Positions 51,980 to 61,174 of a stretch of DNA of 64,000 bases are shown one piece after another. Each line of letters opens with the position of its first letter. Positions within the stretch are counted from its first letter, which is position 1. The translations under genes were made by a program, and so were the position numbers. The stretch is from Paraburkholderia sp. BL25I1N1 (GTDB lineage Bacteria; Pseudomonadota; Gammaproteobacteria; Burkholderiales; Burkholderiaceae), in assembly GCF_003002025.1 (NCBI RefSeq), contig NZ_PVZB01000027.1, forward strand, positions 60,883-124,882. Direction: 5' to 3'. Under the pieces are notes generated by a model, which saw only the letters and a list, made by a program, of their open reading frames with translations, did not search any database and was not told where the DNA came from.

Positions 51980-53515
51980 TTACGGGGTCTCGCTATCCTG
52001 TAACGACGCAAGCGCCATGGCTTTCAATGCGGCGCGATCGATCTTGTTCGTCGACGCAAGCGGCAATGTGTCCACGAACCACACGCGCCGCGGATGCTGG
52101 TATGCGGGCGCATGCGTCAGCGCATACTGTTTGGCGTCCTCTTCCGTTAGCAACGCACCCGCGCGCCGCACCACGAACGCCACCGGCTTGGTTCCCTTGA
52201 TGTCATCGGCAACCGGCACCACGCAAGCCTGCACGATATCCGGGTGCGTCTCGAGCATCTGCTCGACTTCACCGGGAAAGATGTTTTCGCCACCCGACAC
52301 GAACATGTCGTCCGCACGGCCGACGAACGCATAGAAGCCCTGTTCGTCGCGGTGAAATACGTCGCCTGTAATATAGAAGCCGTCTGCTGTCACCGGCAGA
52401 GGCAGGTCCGGCCGATTGTGGTAACCGAGCATGACGGCCGGACTTTTTACAGCCAGCACGCCGGACGCGACACCCGCCGGCGGCGCATCGAGCAACTTGA
52501 CGCGGACCTCGGAATGCGGATATCCGACTGACAGCAAGGGCGGTTCGATCCCTTGCGGATGCGGCCCGAACACGATCGGCCCGCCCTCGGTCGTGCCATA
52601 GGCGTTAGTGAGCTTCGCGTTCGGCAGCACCTCGCCGATCTGTGCAAGCAGACTCTCGCTGACGGGCGCCGAGCCCATCCGGATGAAGCGCACCGATGAA
52701 AGATCCGTGCGCGCAAGCAACTCCCTTTCGTGCAGCATCATCGCGATCATTGGCGGAACAGAGGTGAGCCACGTGACCCGATAACGCTCGATTGCCGTGA
52801 TGTACATGCGCGCGGTAAATTGCGGAAGCAGTACGACGGTACCGTGCCCATACAACGACATCAGCACGAGCGTCAGCGCGTTCATGTGATACATGGGCGC
52901 GGCCACCAGAAAGCGATGCGCCGCAGGCGGCTGCGCGCGCGCTCGCGTACGCGCCACCCACAGATGGCTGCCGTGCGAGAGCATTACTCCCTTCGGCTTG
53001 CCGGTCGAGCCGGACGTATAGAGAAACATCGCCGGCGTGTCGGGCGTCGGCACGAAAGTCTCGAACGGCCCAGGTTCGACGAACGAAGCGAAGCTTTCCT
53101 CGCCGGTCGAATCGAATACCACTGTCGGCAGATCGTCCGGGCAATCGGGAAGTCGCGCGGCGTCGCAAAACACCAGACGTGCACCGCTATCGCGGATCAC
53201 AAAAGTGGAGAGCGCGGAGGGAAACTTGAAGTTGACGGGCACGGCGACCATTCCCGCGCGCATGATGCCAAGCAGCGCCGCGACATATTCGGCGCGATTC
53301 GCGGCAAGAATAGCAACGCGCTCGCCGATTTTCAGACCGCGCCGCATCAGTGCACGTGCGACGCCGTCAGCCAGCGCGTCGAGTCGCCCGTAGGTCATGC
53401 GCGTGTCGTGGCACGCGCAACCTGTTTCATCTGGTTCCCCAAGCGCGATCACTGCAAGCTTGCATGGATCGCCGTCGGCGTCGATCAGATCGCCGAGATT
53501 CTCAGGCGTGGGCAT
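51980..53515 (-). CDS. AMP-forming acyl-CoA ligase (class I adenylate-forming)
   Basis: A 511-residue ligase from the ATG at 53515, which overlaps the preceding VOC gene's end by 14 bases; an earlier TTG at 53539 is less likely. The ATP loop is FLYTSGSTGKPKGVMLSH, the adenylate-binding AYGTTEGGPI, then the hinge YITGDVFHRDEQGFYAFVGR, ADDMFVSGGENIFPGEVEQM and the catalytic lysine in LASTNKIDRAALK. It activates a carboxylate to its CoA thioester in the cytoplasm. It stands upstream of UbiD and downstream of a VOC protein and thioesterase, consistent with CoA activation of the imported aromatic acid. Confidence 0.92.
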   Translation of the reverse strand: MPTPENLGDLIDADGDPCKLAVIALGEPDETGCACHDTRMTYGRLDALADGVARALMRRGLKIGERVAILAANRAEYVAALLGIMRAGMVAVPVNFKFPSALSTFVIRDSGARLVFCDAARLPDCPDDLPTVVFDSTGEESFASFVEPGPFETFVPTPDTPAMFLYTSGSTGKPKGVMLSHGSHLWVARTRARAQPPAAHRFLVAAPMYHMNALTLVLMSLYGHGTVVLLPQFTARMYITAIERYRVTWLTSVPPMIAMMLHERELLARTDLSSVRFIRMGSAPVSESLLAQIGEVLPNAKLTNAYGTTEGGPIVFGPHPQGIEPPLLSVGYPHSEVRVKLLDAPPAGVASGVLAVKSPAVMLGYHNRPDLPLPVTADGFYITGDVFHRDEQGFYAFVGRADDMFVSGGENIFPGEVEQMLETHPDIVQACVVPVADDIKGTKPVAFVVRRAGALLTEEDAKQYALTHAPAYQHPRRVWFVDTLPLASTNKIDRAALKAMALASLQDSETP

Positions 53516-54404
53516 GTTCAACTGCTCCGATAAATTCAACGACAGTATTGAGTTCGCCTAACAGCACGACAACGGACGACGCGCCGCTCTGTGCATGGGC
53601 CTGCGACATCAGCCGCACGACGCTCTCGTCGACGTGGGACGTGAACGCGTCCAGACGTGCGCGCATCGCCGCAAGGTCGCTTACCTCGACGACGACCGCG
53701 CCAAAATGGCTGTCGCGCCCTGCTGCGTTACATACGAGGTCGCCATAGCGCGCGCGATATGCCGCGTCATCGATAAAGTCCAGATCGAAATCACGCAACG
53801 CAATGCGCGAGTGGTGGGACGACGGCGATGTGAGATCCGACTCGCCTGCAATCAGCGCATAGCGGCGCGCTTCGAGTTGCGGGTCGTCGCTCACGATCAC
53901 ACATTCCTTCAGGCGTTGCGCGCCGTTCGGATGCTTCGTCCATTCGGCACGGAAGACCCATTCCGGCGTGAGGTGCTCGCAGAAATAGACGCGCCCGGCG
54001 GACAGTTCTTCGGCTGCGAGCCGGGTTGTCCGGAAACGGGCGATCTGCTCGACGCCTTCAATGTCCACGGGCCGCGTGAACGACTGCGGCTCACTGGCAC
54101 GCACTCCGGCGTCGATCAATCGCGCATAGGTTTCCCGCGCGTCGTCGGTCTTGAAAACGAGGCCGTCTATACCCAGACGGCTTTCGAGAATCTCCCGCCG
54201 CAACGTGGTGGCGCCGGACGGCAGGCCGACCAGTTCCAGATAATGTCCGTCGAACATCATCAGGTGATTGACCGAGCCTAGCGAGTGATAGCCGCGCGGG
54301 GTCAACGCGAAGCCGAGCGCTTCGAAACACGACGCCGCGGCGTCGGTTTCGAACATCGCGTTCACGACGACATGGTCGAGCGTCGATGTCGCCGTGTTCA
54401 TCAT
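53502..54404 (-). CDS. VOC family protein, glyoxalase-like domain
   Basis: A 300-residue protein with vicinal-oxygen-chelate folds; the start MMNTATSTLDHVVVNAMFET overlaps the thioesterase stop by ATGA. The first domain has ALGFALTPRGYHSLGSVNHL, MMFDGHYLELVGLP and LGIDGLVFKTDDARETYARL; a second related half ends in TVVEFIGAVE. The pattern H...E resembles the Glyoxalase_3 group rather than extradiol dioxygenases. It might isomerise, epimerise or cleave an intermediate; the reaction is open. Overlaps on both sides show tight co-translation with the thioesterase and ligase. Confidence 0.82.
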   Translation of the reverse strand: MMNTATSTLDHVVVNAMFETDAAASCFEALGFALTPRGYHSLGSVNHLMMFDGHYLELVGLPSGATTLRREILESRLGIDGLVFKTDDARETYARLIDAGVRASEPQSFTRPVDIEGVEQIARFRTTRLAAEELSAGRVYFCEHLTPEWVFRAEWTKHPNGAQRLKECVIVSDDPQLEARRYALIAGESDLTSPSSHHSRIALRDFDLDFIDDAAYRARYGDLVCNAAGRDSHFGAVVVEVSDLAAMRARLDAFTSHVDESVVRLMSQAHAQSGASSVVVLLGELNTVVEFIGAVEHAHA

Positions 54405-54835
54405 GCCTTCGGCGCGGGTGCGGGCGCGGTGGAATAGACGCCCCGGCCGCTTGCGAGCAGCGCGCCGGACTCGTCGTAGATGTGCGCCTCTGCAACAGAA
54501 ATCGCGCTCCCGAACTTCACGACTTTGCCGCGCGCGATGAGGTCGCCGGGCATAGCCGCGCGGTGATAGTCGACGCGCAAATCGATCGTCGGTACGCCGC
54601 GGCCTGTTTTCGACACCAGCGCCCAATCGGCCGTGAGGTCCACAAGCGCGGCAAGAATACCGCCATGTGTATAGCGTCGTTCGGGGTTCACGACCCACTC
54701 TTCGCGCCAGGTCGCGGCGATTTCGATCGAGCCCTCGCCGACTTCGAGCACACGCAGACCGAGCCACTGATGATAAGGACCGCGCGTGAGCATTGCCTGA
54801 ACCTGCTCCGCGGTAGGTTGCTGGTTATCAGCCAT
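54401..54835 (-). CDS. PaaI-family hotdog thioesterase
   Basis: A 144-residue hotdog-fold protein. The ATG at 54835 follows GGAGACTCGA. Motifs: PYHQWLGLRVLEVGEGSIEI, RRYTHGGILAALVDLTADWA (HGG and the helix Asp), VPTIDLRVDYHRAAM. It hydrolyses aryl- or acyl-CoA thioesters, perhaps to salvage CoA from dead-end conjugates made by the ligase in the same operon. It overlaps the VOC gene by 4 bases. Confidence 0.9.
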   Translation of the reverse strand: MADNQQPTAEQVQAMLTRGPYHQWLGLRVLEVGEGSIEIAATWREEWVVNPERRYTHGGILAALVDLTADWALVSKTGRGVPTIDLRVDYHRAAMPGDLIARGKVVKFGSAISVAEAHIYDESGALLASGRGVYSTAPAPAPKA

Positions 54836-54851
54836 TCGAGTCTCCGTATTT

Positions 54852-55865
54852 TTATGGGGTAACGACAATCTTGCCGAGCACTTCCCGATCGCGAATCATG
54901 CGCAGGCCTTCGGCGGCCTGCTCAAGCGGCAACACCTTGTCGATCTGCACCGCGATCTTCCTGGTACGGATCAATTCCATCAGTGCGGAGAGGTTGTCGT
55001 CATAGAAACTGTTCGAGCCGATCACGCGAATCTCGAAGCTCCAGATGTAGCGCAGGTCTTCCTTCGGATCGTGACCCGCGGTCGCACCGCAGACGAGCAG
55101 GCTACCGCCGCGTTTGATGCATTTGAGCGACGGCACCCATGTATCGCCGCCGGTGAAATTGATTACGACGTCCGCGCCGCCTTCATAGCTGCGGCGTTGC
55201 GGCTTGCCGTATTTCTCGATGACCCACTTCGAGAAATCGGTGTCGCGATAGTTGATGACGTGATCGGCGCCCATCGCCTTGAGCCGTTCAGCCTTGTCCG
55301 CGCTGCCGGCGGCCGCGATCACTTCGGCGCCGAGCATTTTGGCAAGCGTCACGCAGCCTGTTCCGACGCCGCCGCTCGCACCCAGAATGACTACACGATC
55401 GCCCGGCTTGATGGTGTTGTGCGTGACGAGCATCCGGTGCGCCGTACCGTAGGCGACCGGCAGCGACGCCGCTTCTTCGAACGTGACGCCTTCGGGCATT
55501 GCGATCAACTGGTCCGCGCTGACGAGGCAGTATTGCGCCATGCCGCCGTCGAGCATTTCGCCCATCAGGCCTTTCTTCCTGTTGAGCGGATTGACGAGCA
55601 CGCGCGCGCCGACCGACCAGTTTTCGACATTGTCGCCAACCTCAGTGATCTCTCCCGCCATATCCAGACCGATGACCACAGGCAGTGGCACCTTGATGCC
55701 CGGCATACCCTTCACCGTAAAGACGTCGTGATAGTTGAAAGACGACGCGCGCACGCGGATGACCACGTGACCGGGCACTGCCTTCGGCATCGGCATCTCA
55801 CCGACATGGAGTTTGTCGACGTCACCGTGTTCGGAGAGAATCAAAGCCTTCATCGTATTGCTCAT
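54852..55865 (-). CDS. Medium-chain dehydrogenase/quinone reductase-like oxidoreductase
   Basis: A zinc-binding-type dehydrogenase superfamily member of 337 residues. The ATG follows AGGAGTACAT. SFNYHDVFTVKGMPGIKVPL and GLDMAGEITEVGDNVENWSV identify the N-terminal domain; the NAD(P) fold is VILGASGGVGTGCVTLAKML. It lacks the complete set of structural cysteines seen in zinc alcohol dehydrogenases, leaning towards quinone or enoyl reductases. It opens the ligase/UbiD unit on the minus strand. It may reduce an enoyl or dearomatised intermediate. Confidence 0.9.
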   Translation of the reverse strand: MSNTMKALILSEHGDVDKLHVGEMPMPKAVPGHVVIRVRASSFNYHDVFTVKGMPGIKVPLPVVIGLDMAGEITEVGDNVENWSVGARVLVNPLNRKKGLMGEMLDGGMAQYCLVSADQLIAMPEGVTFEEAASLPVAYGTAHRMLVTHNTIKPGDRVVILGASGGVGTGCVTLAKMLGAEVIAAAGSADKAERLKAMGADHVINYRDTDFSKWVIEKYGKPQRRSYEGGADVVINFTGGDTWVPSLKCIKRGGSLLVCGATAGHDPKEDLRYIWSFEIRVIGSNSFYDDNLSALMELIRTRKIAVQIDKVLPLEQAAEGLRMIRDREVLGKIVVTP

Positions 55866-55963
55866 ATGTACTCCTATTTATAGAATGCAAACACGCTATT
55901 TCTTCGTAAATGTTCGACCACTTCCGCTCGCGGCGCGGTAGCAGCGCGCCGCGATCCCGTTCT

Positions 55964-56773
55964 CTATGCCCGCTTCTTCCAGCGGAACAGGTGGCTTTCA
56001 AGCGGCTTGAGAATGCCGTACTCGAGCACCACCATCAGCACGACCATAGTGAGCGTCCATGCGAACACCTGATCGGTCTGAACAAGATCTGCCGCCTGAC
56101 GCAGCCGGTAGCCGACGCCGTTCGACGAACCGATCGTCTCCGCCACCAGCGACACCCGCCAGCCGAACCCGAAAGCGAGGCGCGCACCGGAGAAGAAATA
56201 CGGCAAGACGGTGGGCAGATAGATCTTGGTCATCACCTTGCTGCGTGACATCTGAAAGCTGCGGGCAAGTTCGACATATTCGGCGTTGACGCTTTGCGCG
56301 CCCTGCCACACGTTCGTGAGAATCAGCGGCATCGCTTCCATGAACACGACGAAGATGGTCGTGCCGTTCGAGATGCCGAACCAGATCAACGCAAAGATGG
56401 CCCAGATCGCCGCGGATACCGTGTTGACCACCGACAGTACCGGCTCGCAAAAACTGCCGAGCCGACGGTTCGCGCCGAGCAGGATGCCGATCGGCGTGCC
56501 GACCAGCGCGGCCAGCAGGAAGCCTGCGACGACGCGGTACAGCGTAACGCCGAGGTCCTCGGCAAAGGTGTCAGTGGCGATCAGATCAAGCAGCGCGTTC
56601 CACGTCTTTCCCGGACCAGGCAGGATGAATGCCGGCACACGTTGCGCCGCAAGCCACCACAGGATCAGGAAAATGGCGAGCAGCGAAAGACGTTGACCCG
56701 CGACTTTCGCAAAACGCGTCAGTTGGCCAAACCGTGCGGGAGAAACAGAACTAGCGGTCGAAACAGAAGACAT
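55964..56773 (-). CDS. NitT/TauT-type ABC transporter permease
   Basis: An inner-membrane permease of about 269 residues with six helices. The ATG at 56773, after GGACG, lies 11 bases after the ATPase stop. ALVGTPIGILLGANRRLGSF, YVELARSFQMSRSKVMTKIY (EAA loop contacting the ATPase) and LAFGFGWRVSLVAETIGSSN are family-typical. It works with the adjacent ATPase and probably with both NitT-type SBPs of this cluster. Confidence 0.92.
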   Translation of the reverse strand: MSSVSTASSVSPARFGQLTRFAKVAGQRLSLLAIFLILWWLAAQRVPAFILPGPGKTWNALLDLIATDTFAEDLGVTLYRVVAGFLLAALVGTPIGILLGANRRLGSFCEPVLSVVNTVSAAIWAIFALIWFGISNGTTIFVVFMEAMPLILTNVWQGAQSVNAEYVELARSFQMSRSKVMTKIYLPTVLPYFFSGARLAFGFGWRVSLVAETIGSSNGVGYRLRQAADLVQTDQVFAWTLTMVVLMVVLEYGILKPLESHLFRWKKRA

Positions 56774-56783
56774 CGCAACGTCC

Positions 56784-57563
56784 TTAAATGAGAGCGCGCA
56801 CGCGGCGCACCGTTTCCGCGACTTCGGCGGCAAGCGGATCGCGCGGCCGCGGCAAGTCGATCGTCAGCGCATCGCGCACGCGTCCCGGCCGCGGACGCAG
56901 CACAACCACCTTATCTGCGAGCACGATGGCTTCTTCTACGTCATGTGTGACGAATACGACAGTCATCTTCAACTGTTCGCGGATTCGCAGCAGTTCCGCG
57001 TGCATCTGCGAACGCATCTGCGGATCGAGCTTCGAAAACGGCTCGTCCATCAACAGGATGTACGGCTTCACGACGAGGCTGCGCGCGAGCGCCACCCGGC
57101 TGCGCATGCCACCCGAGAGCTCGTGCGGGTACGCGTGCTCGAATCCTTCAAGGCCGGTCATTTTCAACGCGGCCAGCGCGCGTTCGCGCCGCCGTTCGGC
57201 ATTGAGCGAACCCGCCTCAAGACCAAACTCCGTGTTCGCTACAATCGTACGCCAGGGTAGCAGGCGGTCTTCCTGAAACATGTAGCTGACCACGCGCGTA
57301 TCTTGCGTCGGCTCGCTGGCGACTCCGTCGATCCGCACGTCGCCATGATCAGCCTGCATCAACCCTGCGATGATGTTGAGCAACGTGCTCTTGCCGCATC
57401 CGGACGCGCCGACGATCGCCAACACAGAACCCGAAGGCGCGGTCAGACTGATGTCTTCAAGCACCGCCAGCTTGCCGTAATGCTTCGAAACGTGCTCCAC
57501 CTCCACCGCGTTGCGTGCCGTGGCTGCCTTCTCGAACATGGCCTGGGTAGTCACCGCGTTCAT
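56784..57563 (-). CDS. NitT/TauT-type ABC transporter ATPase
   Basis: A 259-residue ATPase. Walker A IVGASGCGKSTLLN, Q-loop region VSYMFQEDRLLPWRT, signature LSGGMRSRVALARSL, Walker B YILLMDEPFSKLDPQ and H-loop VVFVTHDVEEA are all present. The YMFQEDRLLPW variation is characteristic of SsuB/TauB-like subunits. It overlaps the GntR gene before it by 4 bases, so regulator and transporter are co-transcribed. Confidence 0.95.
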   Translation of the reverse strand: MNAVTTQAMFEKAATARNAVEVEHVSKHYGKLAVLEDISLTAPSGSVLAIVGASGCGKSTLLNIIAGLMQADHGDVRIDGVASEPTQDTRVVSYMFQEDRLLPWRTIVANTEFGLEAGSLNAERRRERALAALKMTGLEGFEHAYPHELSGGMRSRVALARSLVVKPYILLMDEPFSKLDPQMRSQMHAELLRIREQLKMTVVFVTHDVEEAIVLADKVVVLRPRPGRVRDALTIDLPRPRDPLAAEVAETVRRVRALI

Positions 57564-58303
57564 CGTGCGCCTCGCAGCGGGACGATCGGAGCGCCAGCAT
57601 GCGTGTCGCGCAGGCTCGCCATTACCTTTTCCATCGTCATGTCGCGGAACGTCGCCACATGCCGGTGCGCGATCTGCTCGGCGCGTTTGCCGTCGCCGCT
57701 CGCGAGGGCGCTGATCATTGCGGTGTGGTCATGGCGGATCTCCGGTTTCGTGTTCTGCACGCCGAAGCCGAGCGACACGAGCCGCGCCATATCATTGAGC
57801 AGGCCGCCCAGCATGCGAACCAGACGGCCGTTACCCGAACATTCGGCGATCGCCATGTGGAAAGCGGCATTTGCGTCCATGAATATGCCGATCCGGCTGC
57901 CGATGCCAAGCGACGTATCGTCGTTGCGGCACGCGCGCTCCAGTCGCGTCAACAGGTCGATATCCGCCTTGCCTGCAGCGAGCCGCGCAGACAGCGGTTC
58001 AAGCTCAAGGCGAAGCGCAAACACTTCTTCGACATCCTTCAACGTAATCGGCGTCACCACGTAACCCTGACGCGGCACGATGCGTACAAAACCTTCCTGC
58101 GCGAGACGCTGCAGCGCCACCCTGCAGGTTGCCTTGCCGATGCCGTAGCGTGCAGTCAGCGCACTTTCGGTCAGCGTGGCGGCCGGCTCGATCACGCAGG
58201 ACAGGATGTCCTGACGGATCGCGGAACACGCACGCTCACTGAGAAGTTTTGCTTCGTTCGAACAGTCAATCAATTCCACCGTCGGAGCTGCAGGATCTTT
58301 CAC
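57560..58303 (-). CDS. GntR family regulator with FCD domain (second of two paralogues)
   Basis: A 247-residue regulator closely related to the one at 47.8 kb. The winged helix is SALTARYGIGKATCRVALQR, LAQEGFVRIVPRQGYVVTPI; the FCD domain begins LKDVEEVFALRLELEPLSAR. It heads the transporter/catabolic unit and may control it as well as the porin upstream. A GTAGG-N3-CTCAC element lies 20 bases before its start and three related copies occur before the porin. Confidence 0.92.
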   Translation of the reverse strand: MKDPAAPTVELIDCSNEAKLLSERACSAIRQDILSCVIEPAATLTESALTARYGIGKATCRVALQRLAQEGFVRIVPRQGYVVTPITLKDVEEVFALRLELEPLSARLAAGKADIDLLTRLERACRNDDTSLGIGSRIGIFMDANAAFHMAIAECSGNGRLVRMLGGLLNDMARLVSLGFGVQNTKPEIRHDHTAMISALASGDGKRAEQIAHRHVATFRDMTMEKVMASLRDTHAGAPIVPLRGAR

Positions 58304-58322
58304 GACACCTCTCCTTCGTCTC

Positions 58323-58335
58323 GTAGGCTGCTCAC
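58323..58335. promoter_or_regulatory. Candidate GntR operator before the second paralogue
   Basis: GTAGGCTGCTCAC fits GTRRG-N3-CTYAC. It starts 20 bases upstream of the GntR start, a place where binding would block translation or transcription initiation (autorepression). Function is inferred. Confidence 0.5.
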
Positions 58336-58496
58336 AACGATCCGTGTGGGCAGGTGATGAGTTAACTTAGAACAGCCATTAAAAAAATGCACGCAAAAAA
58401 AACGTGACTTCTGAGCTGTTCAGCGATACACCATGCCGCTTTGTGGCCTCTTTCGCATGACATATCCAAATGGCAGTTCACTGCGCCTTCACGCCG

Positions 58497-59546
58497 TCAG
58501 AACGAATGCAGTATCCCGATCTGCGCGCCCGTCACGCCTTCTCCGCGCGTCGGCGTGTTCGGTGTGATGGGTCCATTGGCGATCAGCGCATAGGTCGCGC
58601 CGTGACGGTTCACGAGCCGTTCAAGCGTTCCGTAGACCAGCGTCCGCTTGCTGAAGCTGTAGAACGCGCCGACGCTCACTTCTCCCGCGTTGTTATCCTT
58701 GCCTGAACTATCCTGCGCGTAGCCGACGCCGGCCGCGAGCCGTAGCGCCGGTGTGACGTTATAGGTCGTCGATAGCGAATAGACGCTGTGGTATTTGCCT
58801 TCGACATTGGTCGAGATATTCGAGCCGAGGTTGTTGCCGCGGTAATAGCCGAAATAGCCCGTCAAACTGCCGAATTGATAACTGCCGCCGGCAAATGTCG
58901 TCTTCGTATTGACTTTTCCGTTCGCGCCGTTCTGTTCCGCGTGGCTGACGCCGAGGTACAGCGGGCCGCGCTGATAGTCGATCGAGCCGACGTAGGCATT
59001 CAGCGCGTCATGCGGCGACGTCTGACCGCCCAGGCTCGCACCCGCGGAGAACGTGAATCCGGCGACGTTCGGCGACCAGTACGTGATCATGTTGTCGTAA
59101 CGGAACACGAACGTCGATGCGTTGTGAAGAAACGAGCCGTAGGTGCCGCCGGAGAACGCGTCGAACTTGCTGTGCATCAGCAGCAGCACCGAGTTCTGAC
59201 GACCGAAACGGAACTCGCCATACGGCGTGCCGAGACCGACCCATGCATTGCGGCTGAAGGCAAGCGTCGAATCCGTCGCCGCGCCCGAATTAGTGAGGAT
59301 GCCGTTCTCGAGATCGAAGGTCGCACGCAGGCCTCCGCCGAGATCTTCGCTCCCTCTGATCCCTACGCGGCTTGCCGACAGACCGCCGCTCTGCATCGCC
59401 GTCTGCGCGCCTTTTCCGCCTGCGTTCGTATAACCCAGGTACGTATCGAGAATGCCGTACAGCGTGACCTCGGCCCAGGCCGGCGTCGCTGTCACGGTGC
59501 CAAGTGCAACGAGTGCTGCAGAACAAGCCAGAGCCATCTTGTGCAT
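58497..59546 (-). CDS. Gram-negative porin
   Basis: A porin of 349 residues. The signal peptide MHKMALACSAALVALGTVTA ends before AWAEVTLYGILDTYLGYTNA. GIRGSEDLGGGLRATFDLEN and the ending GAQIGILHSF with a terminal Phe are typical. Upstream on the same strand lie three GTRRG-N3-CTYA(C/G) copies at 59600, 59655 and 59751, so it is likely controlled by the same GntR proteins and serves the cluster C importer. Confidence 0.92.
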   Translation of the reverse strand: MHKMALACSAALVALGTVTATPAWAEVTLYGILDTYLGYTNAGGKGAQTAMQSGGLSASRVGIRGSEDLGGGLRATFDLENGILTNSGAATDSTLAFSRNAWVGLGTPYGEFRFGRQNSVLLLMHSKFDAFSGGTYGSFLHNASTFVFRYDNMITYWSPNVAGFTFSAGASLGGQTSPHDALNAYVGSIDYQRGPLYLGVSHAEQNGANGKVNTKTTFAGGSYQFGSLTGYFGYYRGNNLGSNISTNVEGKYHSVYSLSTTYNVTPALRLAAGVGYAQDSSGKDNNAGEVSVGAFYSFSKRTLVYGTLERLVNRHGATYALIANGPITPNTPTRGEGVTGAQIGILHSF

Positions 59547-60135
59547 TTCATATTCCCGTTTCGGTAAATAGTTAATGTCGGATTACTAATCATCTCAGCG
59601 TGAGCCGCTTAGTCGATTTATGTCCTGCACCAAGTGAGCAAAAAGCGCATATCCGTGAGGTGCTCACAAAGAATTGGTAAGCGCTCGACGGTTGACTTTA
59701 GAACGACAAAAAAGAGAAGCACAACAGATATTTTTCTGGACATATCAAGCGTGAGGTGCTTACGCGCGGGCCTCACATTTGCCATCCAGAGTCCATTTTC
59801 CTTGCGCGGTGTCGGGAGCGCAGGTTGCTGCTGGAAGTTGAGCGACATGAGAAGAGCGCCTCGTGGACTTGGTACCGGGCAATCTTTGGTTTGTGTCGCA
59901 GTAAGAGATGGACGCTAGGATTCCGGCGATACAAGGTCGCCGATGAAAGAATCGACAAAGACGCGGAACCCCGCGCTGGAAGGCAGAGAACGTCTCGCAG
60001 TATGCGCTGGAGGCGATTCTGATGTGCGTTGGCACGTCGCGTATCCGCTGATGGAAACCGCGGGCTGCGCTGGAGGTTGTGTTGCGATAAGGTCTGGCGA
60101 GTGGAGAAAATTCAGCGGCGGGAAGGAGTCCTTAT
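59547..60135. promoter_or_regulatory. Upstream region of the porin with repeated operators; no gene
   Basis: No credible gene. GTGAGCCGCTTAG (59600-59612), GTGAGGTGCTCAC (59655-59667) and GTGAGGTGCTTAC (59751-59763) are copies of one palindromic element. The remainder up to the IS edge shows no motif. The AT-richer stretch at 59690-59745 may hold further promoter signals. Confidence 0.5.
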
Positions 60136-60965
60136 GGCGTTGTCACGTTGGCGGTACAGTGATAGAGATCGGTAGGCAGGGTGTCCCCTCAGAAAGCGGT
60201 GGACGGAGTTTGGGTGATACCGGTGAATTCGCGTCACGCGGCAAAGCGGCCGGCGAGTTGTTTGCGATAGAGCGGGGCACGCAGCAGGTGACGCTTCAGC
60301 GCGAAGTGCTGGCGGATCGGACCGAAGCACGAGAGGAAGGACTGCGTGCGCTGCGGATCGCGGAACCCTTTCATGCGTCGTTCGCGTTCACGTGTTGGCT
60401 GTGACTGTTTTCGGCGCGGTTGTTCACGCGCGCACAGGCCTTGACGAATACATGCTTTACCGTCGCCAGTTCCGGGATGTCGGCCTTTGCTGCAGGGTCG
60501 CTGCGCAGCTGGCCGGTGACGATCTTCTTCGGCGCCTCTGACAGGCCGCCAATGCGCGTCTGAAGAAACGTTTCGCGGCCACCTTGTCGCGTCGCTTCTG
60601 CAGCAGGATGTCGAGTTCCATGCCATGCTGGTCGACCGCGCGCCACAGGAGATAAGGCTCGCCACGTAAGGTCACGAACATTTCGTCAAGATGCCACGTG
60701 CTGCCCAGCTGGCACCGCGCGGCCTTGATCCGATGTGCAAAGCCGACGCCAAACCTCTCTACCCACCGCCTGATCGATTCGTGGCTGACGATCACGCCGC
60801 GCTCGAACAGCAACTCCTCGATATCGCGCAGACTCAGCTGGAAGCGGTAGTACCACCGGGCGGTGCGACTGATCACTGATGCCGGGAATCGATGACCGTG
60901 ATACAGCGATTTCGTCTTTTTCATCGCGTTATCCTAACCGACTGCCTCGCGAACGTGACAGTGCC
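60136..60965 (-). mobile_element. IS6-family insertion sequence, inactivated
   Basis: About 830 bases with matching ends: GGCGTTGTCACGTTGGCG on the left and, inverted, GGCACTGTCACGTTCGCG on the right. The transposase inside is broken. Flanking bases (GTCCTTAT left, TTTAGGAA right) are not an 8-base duplication, which suggests recombination or deletion beside the element rather than simple insertion. It marks the border between the catabolic island and the core-like block on the right. Confidence 0.8.
60234..60924 (-). pseudogene. IS6-family transposase, frameshifted and missing a catalytic Asp
   Basis: The protein starts MKKTKSLYHGHRFPASVISR and shows RDIEELLFERGVIVSHESIR and WHLDEMFVTLRGEPYLLWRA (first Asp of the DDE triad). 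Near 60560 the frame shifts; the continuation KKIVTGQLRSDPAAKADIPE has Gly where the second catalytic Asp of VTDxLRSY is expected. Near 60395 it shifts again, after NNRAENSH with the Glu, to RERERRMKGFRDPQRTQSFL. Two frameshifts plus the lost Asp show it is inactive. Confidence 0.85.
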
Positions 60966-61174
60966 TTTAGGAAGTCTCGGGTTCGGTCCCGCCTAAGTGG
61001 TTGTGGCCAGGATGCAGCTCCATCGTCGGCCGGCAACTTGCAAGTGGATAGACGCACCATGATCCATCGCTGTGTCCCCACGACGGGACGTGCCGACGCG
61101 CGGCACTCGGCCGCGCCGACCGAAGGGGCGCGGCCGCACGCGCGGACAATCGCGTGCCACTTATTCGCGGCTGC

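Noticed and set aside
50433..52334. A 633-residue plus-strand frame opposite UbiD and ligase genes
   Set aside because: Antisense shadow of two strongly supported minus-strand genes.
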